Source: a virus. From it: a stretch of DNA of 35,966 bases. This document shows positions 20,224 to 28,304 of the stretch, one piece after another. The position numbers were made by a program, and so were the translations under genes. The stretch is taken from the IMG/VR virus record IMGVR_UViG_3300046009_008454, positions 1 to 35,966 of that record, one strand, 5' to 3'. The notes below the pieces were generated by a model. That model was not told the origin of the DNA. It was given only the letters and a program-made list of their open reading frames with translations, and made no database searches. Within the stretch, counting starts at the first letter, position 1, and each line of letters starts with the position of its first letter.

Positions 20224-21560
20224 TGCGCGTTCCGCTTCAGATTGGGAAGCAAAGCGGCGAGGCGCTATCCCCGGCGGTTAGTGCCGAACGACTGATTAAC
20301 GGGTATCTGGAACAAACGCCGCAAGGTCGCGAGCCGACGCCGGTTTATGGGACGCCGGGCTTTTCCGCGTTTGCTACGACCGGGGCCGTAAGGGGGCTTT
20401 TGTCGGTCGCTGACAGGCTCTTTGCGGTTAATGCGTCCAGCCTTGTCGAGATTGCTTCTAACGGCTCTGTGACGACGCTAGGGGCCATTCCGGCGGGCGT
20501 GGTCGATATGGCGTCTGACGGGACCAATGTGGTCGTGACCGTGGGCGGTGCGATCTACGTTTATAACGGGTCCAGCGTCACTGAGGAAACCGACCCGGAT
20601 GCGCCGGATGCGTCGTCGGTCGAGTATCTGAACGGCTTTTACGTTTACACCGAAAGCGACACGGAACAGTTTTTCATCTCGCCGCAAAATGACCCGCTGG
20701 GTAACTATGACGCGCTGGACTTTGACAGCGCGGACACCTCGCCGGACAAGCTGGTCAGGACGCGCCGAGTGGGCCGTGATCTGATCTTGTTCGGCAAGCG
20801 GTCGGTCGAGTTCTGGTATTATTCGGGCGATAGCGTTTTCCCGATTTCGCGCTATCAGGACACGCCGCTCGATATTGGCTTGATCGGGGTCCGGGCCGAG
20901 GCGGCAACGAACGAAACGATTTTCTGGATTGCGTCGGATAAGACGGTTCGGCGTCTGGATGGGCGCACGGCGGCGCGGATTAGCACCTTTGCGATTGAGA
21001 AAGAAATCGCTTCATGGGCTGACGCATCGCTGACGATTGCCACGGCGCACGTTTGGCAAGGTCACTTGTTCGTGGTGTTCCGTAACCCGTCCGGTTGTGT
21101 GGTTTGGGACCAAGCGACGAACCTTTGGCATGAACGGGCGTCATACGGGTCTGACACATGGTCAGTGCCTTATTATGCCTATGCCCACGGAAAGCATCTG
21201 GTTGGCGGCGCGCAGGTTTATGAGCTTGGCGGCTACACCGAAGCCGGTGCGGTTCTGCCGTTTGAAATGATTACGCCTTGGATTGATAATCAGGGCGAAC
21301 GGTTTAGCATCAACAGCGTTGAGGTTCGCATTGAGGCTGGCGTGGGGTCGCAGACTTTGGACCCGAAAATCACCCTAAGCCGGACTGAGGATGGTGAGGA
21401 GTTTTCGACGCCGCTCATCCGGTCGTTCGGAAAGCAAGGCGACAGGTTCCGTCGTGTTATATGGTCAAGTCAGGGTATGAGCCGGGGTTGCGCGTTCAAG
21501 TTCACGATTACGGACGCGGCAAAGCGGGCGATATTCGCGGCTTATGCGGATATTGACTGA
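20223..21560 (+). CDS. Packaged DNA stabilisation protein, P22 gp10-like (445 aa)
   Basis: The protein follows the P22 gp10 pattern: an N-terminal RLINGYLEQTPQGREPTPVYG segment and beta-propeller-type repeats, with LYG-like strands such as DLILFGKRSVEFWYYSGD and IGLIGVRAEAATNETIFWI. gp10 forms a hexamer that plugs the portal-gp4 channel and holds the DNA. Length is close to P22 gp10 (about 472). The start shares a base with the previous stop (TGATG). Confidence 0.9.
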   Translation: MRVPLQIGKQSGEALSPAVSAERLINGYLEQTPQGREPTPVYGTPGFSAFATTGAVRGLLSVADRLFAVNASSLVEIASNGSVTTLGAIPAGVVDMASDGTNVVVTVGGAIYVYNGSSVTEETDPDAPDASSVEYLNGFYVYTESDTEQFFISPQNDPLGNYDALDFDSADTSPDKLVRTRRVGRDLILFGKRSVEFWYYSGDSVFPISRYQDTPLDIGLIGVRAEAATNETIFWIASDKTVRRLDGRTAARISTFAIEKEIASWADASLTIATAHVWQGHLFVVFRNPSGCVVWDQATNLWHERASYGSDTWSVPYYAYAHGKHLVGGAQVYELGGYTEAGAVLPFEMITPWIDNQGERFSINSVEVRIEAGVGSQTLDPKITLSRTEDGEEFSTPLIRSFGKQGDRFRRVIWSSQGMSRGCAFKFTITDAAKRAIFAAYADID

Positions 21561-22678
21561 TGGTTTCGCCGCTTGAGCCGAGGCCGGTTAAGGCTGACCC
21601 GCCGGGGACGCGCATAGCGTTTATTGACCCGGCAACGGGCGTTCTGACCCCGCACGGCTTGCGGGTGATGACGAACCTCTGGCGTCGGACGGGCGGTTTT
21701 AACGACGATCTGGACAGCGTTCTAGGGACGACCTTGCTTAGTCAGTTGTCGTCACTGACGACGGCCTCGGGTGAGGAAAAGGTGCGGCGAACGCTGGAAA
21801 CGGCGTTGCAGCAGGTGCAAGCGCAGGGTGTCGAGCGCATCCGCGCAATGTTGGATGATTACAAGAAGACCACGGATACCAACTTCGCCCAGTTTCTAGG
21901 CGGATTGGCCCGTCCGCCTCAAACGCGGGTTATCCAGTTCACGGCAAACGACACATGGCGGCTTAACCCCGACGTTCGGGCCATTCATGTCTATGGCGTG
22001 GGTGGTGGGGGTGGCGGTGGCGGCGGCACTGCCAGTGCGAACGGCGGCGGCGGCGGCGGCGGTGCAAACGTATCATTTGCCGCGATTGAAGGCTCTCTCT
22101 TGCCGGTCACGGTATCGGTCACGGTCGGCGCGGCTGGAACCGGGGGCGCGGCGGGTTCAAACGGCACGGCGGGCGGAAATAGCGCGTTTGGAGACTTTCT
22201 GGCTGCCAAGGGCGGAACGGCTGGTTTGGCGTCCGGGACGGCGGGCGCAGCGAACACGGCGGTTGGCGGTCTTTATCTTGGCGGTAGCGGTGGAAACGGC
22301 GGTTCAAGCGGCGACGGTTCGGATGCGCCGAATACGGCAATGGGCGCGCCCGGTGGCGGTGGCGGCGCTTATTACAACGGCTCAAACGCGGTCGGGGGTT
22401 CCGGCGCGGCAGGCTCACCGCGAACCGCGCTTGCAACGGGTGGCGGCGGGTCGGGTGGTCTCGGGACCGGCTCTGACGGCGGTGTAAATGCGATTTCGGC
22501 CACGTTCATCGGCGCGGGCTTTGGCGGCGGCGGCGGCGGTTCCAGTTCATCGGTGTCCGGCGCTGGCGGGGCCGGGTTTAACGGAGCTGGTGGCGGCGGT
22601 GGCGCGGCCCGTTCGGGTAACGCAAGGGCTGGCGGCAATGGCGGCGCGGGCAAAATCTGGGTGGTGGAGTTTTACTGA
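21560..22678 (+). CDS. Glycine-rich tail protein in the tail-needle slot (372 aa)
   Basis: Residues 1-45 are a short conserved-looking head (ending NLWRRTGGFNDDLD), 50-115 a coiled coil (QLSSLTTASGEEKVRRTLE...), and the C-terminal 230 residues a glycine-rich domain with runs such as GGGGGGGGG and ASANGGGGGGG. Similar glycine-rich domains occur in phage receptor-binding proteins, where they form polyglycine-II sandwiches. In P22 this position holds gp26, the tail needle. Coiled-coil plus glycine-rich tip suggests a needle or tip-fibre analogue. TGATG coupling to both neighbours. Confidence 0.7.
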   Translation: MVSPLEPRPVKADPPGTRIAFIDPATGVLTPHGLRVMTNLWRRTGGFNDDLDSVLGTTLLSQLSSLTTASGEEKVRRTLETALQQVQAQGVERIRAMLDDYKKTTDTNFAQFLGGLARPPQTRVIQFTANDTWRLNPDVRAIHVYGVGGGGGGGGGTASANGGGGGGGANVSFAAIEGSLLPVTVSVTVGAAGTGGAAGSNGTAGGNSAFGDFLAAKGGTAGLASGTAGAANTAVGGLYLGGSGGNGGSSGDGSDAPNTAMGAPGGGGGAYYNGSNAVGGSGAAGSPRTALATGGGGSGGLGTGSDGGVNAISATFIGAGFGGGGGGSSSSVSGAGGAGFNGAGGGGGAARSGNARAGGNGGAGKIWVVEFY

Positions 22679-23013
22679 TGGCGACAAGAGGCACGGGCGT
22701 TGCCACGGTTCTAACGACCAGTTCGGTCGCTTTGGCCACGGCGGGCGCTAACGAGCTTGTGACCGTTGTGCGGGCGCAAGTTCAGAACATCGACACGGTG
22801 GCCCGTCTGGTTACGGTGCATCAGGTGGCATCGGGCGGCTCGGCCACGGATGCAAACAAGGTTCACGTTCAGACGGTCTATGCCGGTCAATCGACCTCGC
22901 TGGACATTGCGGGCATGATGGTGGCGGCGGGTGCTGCGCTGTATTTTAAGACGGACGCCGGGTCGGTTGTGAACCTGTCGCTTAACCTGTTCCGGTCGGA
23001 CCAAACGCCTTGA
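22678..23013 (+). CDS. Small beta-rich virion protein (111 aa)
   Basis: Strand-rich, with regular V/T/A alternation (NELVTVVRAQVQNIDTVARL, SLDIAGMMVAAGAALYFKT). It is coupled to the glycine-rich protein gene by TGATG and to the next gene by a TTGA overlap. No family recognised. Composition fits a small structural or decoration protein. Confidence 0.65.
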   Translation: MATRGTGVATVLTTSSVALATAGANELVTVVRAQVQNIDTVARLVTVHQVASGGSATDANKVHVQTVYAGQSTSLDIAGMMVAAGAALYFKTDAGSVVNLSLNLFRSDQTP

Positions 23014-23486
23014 TTTGTCGCGATGTGGCCTTTTGGGATAAGGTCGCGTTCCATCCGCAGGTTGCTCCCCACGTTTTTGTTGGGCAAGAGCCGGAAAGTT
23101 TAGGTCCGCTAATCCTTAACCCGATGGCCAAGCCTTATGCGTCAGACCACGGCGGTGTTATATTCTTGCCGGTCGATTTTCTTGGCTTTGTTTTTGAGAT
23201 GCACACGCTGTTTACGCCGGAGGGATGGGGCCGCGAGGTCGCTTCGTTTGGCAAGCGGGTCATGCCCGATATTCTGCAAACCGCCAGCCTAATCCTGACG
23301 CATGAGCAGGAAGGCCGCTGGCAATCGCGCCCGCCTCGTTCCCACGGTTGGCGGGCTTGTGGCGAGTTCAAAGACGTTGGAATGCCCTGCCGGTTGCGGC
23401 TTTGGGAACTATCCCGCGAGGCTTGGGTCGCCTCCCCTGTAGGAAGAAAAACACTATGCCAATCGGTATTCCAGCAGCCGCTCTAA
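23010..23486 (+). CDS. GNAT-fold protein, P22 gp14/DUF2824-like (158 aa)
   Basis: The segment FVFEMHTLFTPEGWGREV followed by an Asp-Ile-Leu helix and NPMA...GGVIF strands resembles the GNAT-like DUF2824 proteins encoded at the P22 gene 14 position. P22 gp14 is an assembly factor needed for proper heads and ejection proteins. Acetyl-CoA binding is not evident from a full Q/RxxGxG/A loop. TTG at 23010 starts it (overlap TTGA). It overlaps the next gene by 31 bases. Confidence 0.7.
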   Translation: MICRDVAFWDKVAFHPQVAPHVFVGQEPESLGPLILNPMAKPYASDHGGVIFLPVDFLGFVFEMHTLFTPEGWGREVASFGKRVMPDILQTASLILTHEQEGRWQSRPPRSHGWRACGEFKDVGMPCRLRLWELSREAWVASPVGRKTLCQSVFQQPL

Positions 23487-24364
23487 TCGGCGGCGGCCTA
23501 GTCGGTTCTGCCGCCTTGTCGTCCAGCGCATCAAGGCGCGCGGGCAGCACGATTTCGCAATCGACCGACCGCGCCGCTGATCTGCAAAATCAGCAGTTCC
23601 AGCAGCTTCTCGCCCTACAGATGCCCGCATATCGTCGGGCCGAGGGCGCGTCGGGGACGTATATGCAAGCGCTTGGCTTGGGTGGCCCCCAATCCCAGCC
23701 CAGACAGGCACCGGGCGGCTTTCAGGGCGGCGGTGGCTTGATGACGGGAGGCGGGTTCCAAGGCGTGTCAGGCGGGCCTTCGCAGGGCGGGTTCCAAGGC
23801 GGCGGCGCGTCGGATATGGCGGTTCAGATGTCACCGGGCATGATGACGGGCGGCGGGCAGTATATGCCGGGCGGTGAAGACGTTGGCGGGCCGCAGATTT
23901 TTTACGGCGGTGCTGGCGTCCCCGGAAATGACCCGCAAGTCCAGCCCGGTCAAGCGGGCGGAAACCAAGGCGCTCTCGACATTGGCGCTCAAGTCCGCAA
24001 TACGCCGGGCTATCAAGAGCAGCTTCGCGCTGGCATCACCGCAATTGACCGCGCCGCTCCGCTGGTCGGCGGGATGTATTCGGGACGCCGCATGAAGGCG
24101 CTGGAAGCCCAAGGGCAAAACACCTTCGGCAGCTTCTATAACGATTGGCTAAACCGTGTTGGCGGTATTGCCGGTCAGGCTCCGCAGATTGCGGGCAGCA
24201 TCGGTCAGGCCGGGATGCAAAACGCGAGCAACGTCGGGAACCTGATGATGACCGGGGCAAATGCACGGGCGCAAGGCCAGACAAACAGTGCTAATGCATG
24301 GACTGGCGCGATTGGCACGGGCATTGGCCTTTATGGCGGCTCGCAAGGGTGGTTCGGACGATGA
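23456..24364 (+). CDS. Ejection protein, P22 gp7-like (302 aa)
   Basis: The N-terminus is hydrophobic (AAALIGGGLVGSAAL), as in other ejection proteins. The middle (about residues 70-190) is Q/G-rich low complexity (PRQAPGGFQGGGG, QGGFQGGG). The C-terminal part has the conserved-looking YQEQLRAGITAIDRAAP, YSGRRMKALEAQ and FGSFYNDWLNRVGGIAGQ, common in podophage DNA-transfer proteins. gp7-like proteins leave the capsid first and help form a conduit through the envelope. AGGAAG precedes the ATG. Confidence 0.75.
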   Translation: MPIGIPAAALIGGGLVGSAALSSSASRRAGSTISQSTDRAADLQNQQFQQLLALQMPAYRRAEGASGTYMQALGLGGPQSQPRQAPGGFQGGGGLMTGGGFQGVSGGPSQGGFQGGGASDMAVQMSPGMMTGGGQYMPGGEDVGGPQIFYGGAGVPGNDPQVQPGQAGGNQGALDIGAQVRNTPGYQEQLRAGITAIDRAAPLVGGMYSGRRMKALEAQGQNTFGSFYNDWLNRVGGIAGQAPQIAGSIGQAGMQNASNVGNLMMTGANARAQGQTNSANAWTGAIGTGIGLYGGSQGWFGR

Positions 24365-25365
24365 ATAATCCATTCGACGGCTTTCAACGCGGTCTGATGA
24401 CCGGCGGGCAGATGGGGCAGGGTATGTATCGCGCGCGTGGCGACCGCACCTATGCGGGCCAGATTGCGGCGCGGGACTATACCGGCGCAGCGGCTACGGC
24501 TGGCCAGTATGGAGACACGCAAGGGGCGGAACGGGCGCAAGGGCTGGGGACGCGACAGGCGGTCGGAACGGCTCTTGCGGGCGGCGATTTTAACGCGGCC
24601 ACCACGGCGGCGGGCGGTGATATGGAGATGCTCAACAGCATCCGTCAATTCCGTGATTCAGCCTCCCAAGCGGAAATCGCGGCGGCGGGGGCAAGGGCTG
24701 AGAACTTCGCGCGTCTTGGCCTGCAACTGCTGGAAATCAAAGACCCGGTGCAACGGCGGCAACAGGCCCTTGTGGCAGCGGGGCAAGCCGGTATTCCGCC
24801 CGAGCAAATCCCAGAAAACCTGACCGACGAAATGCTGACCGGCTGGTATCGGTCGAATATGTCAGCGGCGGAACTTTTGGCGGAGCGCCGCGATGAACGG
24901 AACGCGACCCGGCCATTTGCGGCGGATGGCGTGGTGTATTACCCGCCCGGTTCGCCGGTAGCCCCTAACAACAGCCCGCCGCAATCGCTTGGCGCTAACA
25001 TCCCGCCGGGGTGGTCAGTGGCCCCGCCAAACCCTAATCAGCCCGCGCCGGGCCAGCCGGTGCGGGCTACGTCAGAACGGGCGCAGACCCCGCGCGTTTC
25101 TTTTCAGTCGTCGGGTGAGGCACAGCAAGCCGTTGCAGCCCTTGTTCCCGGCGTTCGCGTAACCAATGCCGATAGAACGTCAGCCGATACGGCTCGCCTT
25201 CGTCGGCAAGGCTATAACCCGTCAAGCACGTCATTCCACCTTCAAGGCCAAGCCCTAGACCTCGCCCCGCCTGCCGGGATGACAATGGAGCAGCTAGAGG
25301 CAAGGATGCGCCAAGCCGGGTTCCGTGTTCTAAATGAGCGCACACACATTCACGTTTCATGGTGA
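24361..25365 (+). CDS. Ejection protein, gp20-like, with C-terminal M15-type peptidase domain (334 aa)
   Basis: Residues 1-180 are A/G/Q-rich helix (FQRGLMTGGQMGQGMYRARG, then AGQAGIPPEQIPENLTDEML), as in gp20-type ejection proteins. A P/N-rich linker follows. The last 70 residues match an M15 D-Ala-D-Ala carboxypeptidase-like zinc domain: SFHLQGQALD at 291-300 (S-x-H-x-x-G-x-A-x-D, ligands H293 and D300) and THIHVSW at the end (H331 or H329). This domain would cut peptidoglycan during entry. ATGA coupling to the gp7-like gene. Confidence 0.82.
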   Translation: MNNPFDGFQRGLMTGGQMGQGMYRARGDRTYAGQIAARDYTGAAATAGQYGDTQGAERAQGLGTRQAVGTALAGGDFNAATTAAGGDMEMLNSIRQFRDSASQAEIAAAGARAENFARLGLQLLEIKDPVQRRQQALVAAGQAGIPPEQIPENLTDEMLTGWYRSNMSAAELLAERRDERNATRPFAADGVVYYPPGSPVAPNNSPPQSLGANIPPGWSVAPPNPNQPAPGQPVRATSERAQTPRVSFQSSGEAQQAVAALVPGVRVTNADRTSADTARLRRQGYNPSSTSFHLQGQALDLAPPAGMTMEQLEARMRQAGFRVLNERTHIHVSW

Positions 25366-28121
25366 CTGAAATGCAAGATCGCCCTAGCGTCATTTACGGC
25401 CCGAACGGCCAGCGCGCGACGTGGAATGGCGCTGAATATGTCGTTGACGCTACTCCGCAGGCCGGAGGTTGGACAACGGCCCCAAGCGCATCGGCAAGCC
25501 GGGCTGACCGCAACGAAGCCCGTCAAGCTCGGCGCGACGTTCTGATGGACCAACTGACGGACGCGCGGGAGTCTCGGGCCATTGCCGCAGCGGAGCGTCA
25601 GGCTGAAGCGCAGCGGATTGCGAACGAAAAACTGACAGAAGACCAAGGCAAGGCGGGCGGCTACGCGCAGTTGATGGCTGACGCGGAGCAATCGTATCAG
25701 CAAGCATTGCGGGAGGGCTTTAACCCCACTGGGTTCCGCGCTGGTTTGGCAAACTTTACCGACAACATTCCTCTGATGGGTGGCGTCGGTAATTTCATCC
25801 GCGATGATGCTGGAGACCGTGCAAGACAGGCGGAGCTTCAATGGACAGACGCTCAACTAAAAGCAATGTCAGGGGCGGCGTCGCCTGAAGCCGAGGTAAT
25901 CCGCAACCAAATTACCAACTTTGCGCGGCCCGGCCAGAACTATAACTACATTGGCGAGCGTCTTGAGGATGCGCGCAGAACGGCGTTTGAAGCGTCGCGC
26001 CGTCGTGCCGGGCGCGACTTGCAAGACCTTGCTTATCCAGACACCGATGCGGGGCAACTGAACATCCGCGACCTTCTCCCGGATGAAACCCCTGACGTGT
26101 TGCGCGCTCGCGGTATGACCCGAGGCAGCGATGGCGTTTGGCGCTTTCCGCGTGACGCTGAAGGCAATCCTATTTTGCCGGAAGGCGATGGCGGCGCGCC
26201 TCCGGCTGGCCCGGCTAATGGGCCTGCGGCGGGAGGCGGCAATAGCGGCGGTGATAATGGCGGCCTGATACGCGGCGTTGGAGACGGCGGCCCCATTCTG
26301 GGCGGTCAGGGAGCCTTTGATCGCGCCGCTCTTGAGCAAGTCCCGTTTGCTGAAAAAGGCATGGCCGCTGTTCTTGGGCTTATGACCGGCGAAGGCTATG
26401 ATCGAGTCCGCCAAGCTCAAGCGTGGCTGCGTGATTACGACCGGCAGAACAACCCGACATCGCGCAACTTCGGCGGTGTCGCTGGTTTTACGGCCCAAAT
26501 CCCCTTGGGCGGCGGTGCCGGACAATGGATTACGCGCGGCCCAAACCTCGCTTATCAAGCGACACGCGGCGCGGCTGTCGGCGCTCCGGTCGGCGCTTTT
26601 TACGGCGCTGGACTGGCTGACGACGGGCGCGAACTTGAGGGCGCGGGTTCCGGGGCTACTTTTGGAGCGCTCACGGGTGCCGCCGGGCCTGTTATTGGCC
26701 GGATTGCCGGGGCTATGACAAACAGCATAACCCGCCCGATTGTTGAAGGGGCTGGCGACTTTTTTAGCCGCTTTACGCGCCGCCCGATGACGGGCGAAGA
26801 CCGCGCCGTTCGCACCATGATGCGCGGCGTAAACCCTGCGGAAGCAACCGCTCGGCTTGAGGAGGGTCGCCGCTTTGGCGCAAATTTGACGGCGGCAGAC
26901 GTGGGCGGCTCTAATGTGCAAGGGCGTGTCCGTGTGGCCGCAACCCGCCAGACGCCGGGCCGCGCCGTGGCCGAGGACTTCGCTGCCGGGCGTCGTTCTG
27001 AGGTGCAGGATTTTGCAGCTGGGCTTGGCGGGCGCGTTTCCCCCATATCAGCAACTCCCGGCCAATTGGATGAGGCGCTGGAAGCATATCAGCGCACTGC
27101 GTCTGCCGATGCATTTGGAGCCGTTCGCGGCGACCGCGTGACCCTGAACCGCGATAGCGTCATGGCGTTGCGAAGCGACGAAGGGCGCGCCGCCGTGCGC
27201 GATGCGGCGCGCCTGTTTGCAAGCTCAACTGACGTGGATGAGCGCAACATTGCCGCCGAACTAAACCGTTTGGCAGATGTCGCCCTCGACAATCCGGCGG
27301 GCGCGGAAATAACCGTTGGCGCAGCGGACTTGATGGCTCGATATTTGAACCGCGCTGGTGGTGCCGATGCTAACAGGAACCGCGTTTTTGGTTCGTTGGG
27401 GCGGACGATTCGCAACGACGTGCGGGCACAAAATCCCGGTTATGATGCAGCTCTGACAGACTATGCCGCCCGCGCCCGCCTTGGCGGTGCCGTGGAGACC
27501 GGGGAGCGGTTTTTGGGGTCCGGTTATACCGGAGACTTTGTTGCGGCTGCTGAAGGTATGGACGACGCCCAGCGCGGTATTGCCAGCGCCGCCGCTCGCG
27601 CTGCTATTGAGCGCGCCAGTGAAACTGGCGGCTCCGCTCCGGGCTTGCTGGACAAACTGGCAACTGGTCGGGGTCAGCAGCAGCGCGCAGCGGCGCTTCT
27701 CGGACTCGAAGGCGCGACGGACCTTCAGCAGGGCGCGCAAGTCGGGCGGCGCATGGTTTCGGCTGGCGCTAACGTCAATCCGCGCGCCGGGTCTCCGACA
27801 TTCCTCAACGCTCAAGATGAAGGGGCCATGCAAGCTAGCGGTATCGCTGGGAACTTGTTTAGCGGTCGCCTGCTACAAGCTATCGGCGGCGTGATGGATG
27901 TCATCCGTTCGGCAGGCATTTCTGACGATCAAGCGGAAATGATCGTGCGGCTTGCGACGGACCCAGATCGCGTCGATGACGTGTTGCAAATCCTCCGCAC
28001 ACGCTTCCCAGATCAGGAAGCGCGTCAGATTGTCTCGGAGCTGTCACCGTTTCTCGCCGCTCAAGCGGGAGCAGCGTCGGCTCCGCAACAACCGCCCCGT
28101 CTTATGACCAGATCGCAGTGA
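25359..28121 (+). CDS. Large ejection protein, P22 gp16-like (920 aa)
   Basis: The longest gene of the phage. N-terminal 100-200 residues are charged helices (RADRNEARQARRDVLMDQL, ADAEQSYQQALREG) with PTGFRAGLANFTDNIPLMGG. A G/P/N-rich linker at about 275-315 is followed by hydrophobic glycine-rich segments (GVAGFTAQIPLGGGAGQW, AGPVIGRIAGAMTNSI) that could insert in membrane, and a long helical tail. Third in order after gp7- and gp20-like genes. No transglycosylase motif is evident. The start ATG at 25359 overlaps gp20 by seven bases, and ATG 25371 is an alternative. Confidence 0.72.
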   Translation: MVTEMQDRPSVIYGPNGQRATWNGAEYVVDATPQAGGWTTAPSASASRADRNEARQARRDVLMDQLTDARESRAIAAAERQAEAQRIANEKLTEDQGKAGGYAQLMADAEQSYQQALREGFNPTGFRAGLANFTDNIPLMGGVGNFIRDDAGDRARQAELQWTDAQLKAMSGAASPEAEVIRNQITNFARPGQNYNYIGERLEDARRTAFEASRRRAGRDLQDLAYPDTDAGQLNIRDLLPDETPDVLRARGMTRGSDGVWRFPRDAEGNPILPEGDGGAPPAGPANGPAAGGGNSGGDNGGLIRGVGDGGPILGGQGAFDRAALEQVPFAEKGMAAVLGLMTGEGYDRVRQAQAWLRDYDRQNNPTSRNFGGVAGFTAQIPLGGGAGQWITRGPNLAYQATRGAAVGAPVGAFYGAGLADDGRELEGAGSGATFGALTGAAGPVIGRIAGAMTNSITRPIVEGAGDFFSRFTRRPMTGEDRAVRTMMRGVNPAEATARLEEGRRFGANLTAADVGGSNVQGRVRVAATRQTPGRAVAEDFAAGRRSEVQDFAAGLGGRVSPISATPGQLDEALEAYQRTASADAFGAVRGDRVTLNRDSVMALRSDEGRAAVRDAARLFASSTDVDERNIAAELNRLADVALDNPAGAEITVGAADLMARYLNRAGGADANRNRVFGSLGRTIRNDVRAQNPGYDAALTDYAARARLGGAVETGERFLGSGYTGDFVAAAEGMDDAQRGIASAAARAAIERASETGGSAPGLLDKLATGRGQQQRAAALLGLEGATDLQQGAQVGRRMVSAGANVNPRAGSPTFLNAQDEGAMQASGIAGNLFSGRLLQAIGGVMDVIRSAGISDDQAEMIVRLATDPDRVDDVLQILRTRFPDQEARQIVSELSPFLAAQAGAASAPQQPPRLMTRSQ

Positions 28122-28168
28122 CAATAGCTCGGGCAAACCAAACAAACCCGCCCATCAGGGTAATGTAA

Positions 28169-28292
28169 ATGGCCCAAGCGACGACGTGCTGCCACCAAGC
28201 CCAACGGGACGTATCTTGTCCCCACAACGGATGTTTCTGCATCCGCGACTAATAACACACTTTGCAGCGTCGGACGACGCCGCTTCCTATGA
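28169..28292 (+). pseudogene. Possible frameshifted small ORF before the tailspike
   Basis: ATG 28169 lies behind AGGG at good distance, but the zero frame stops after 27 codons with an odd cysteine-rich peptide. Shifting by one base after codon six gives a protein-like stretch (TKPNGTYLVPTTDVSASAT, then NNTLCSVGRRRFL) up to TGA at 28290-28292, 40 codons in all. A decayed gene, a programmed shift or a one-base sequence error would all explain this. Chance is possible. Confidence 0.3.
28267..28280 (+). other. GCGTC/GACGC hairpin before the tailspike
   Basis: GCGTC-GGAC-GACGC has the same stem as the scaffold and coat leader hairpins but a non-GNRA loop, and ends 24 bases before the tailspike ATG (25 bases for coat). 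It may be a diverged third copy. It also lies within the possible frameshifted ORF. Confidence 0.4.
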
Positions 28293-28304
28293 CGGAGTTA
28301 CCAG

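Noticed and set aside
25869-26921. 350-aa minus-strand frame
   Set aside because: Antisense of the gp16-like ejection gene, with no recognisable domains.
28061-28258. 65-aa minus-strand cysteine-rich frame
   Set aside because: Antisense to the gp16-like gene end and the intergenic region, with no start signal.
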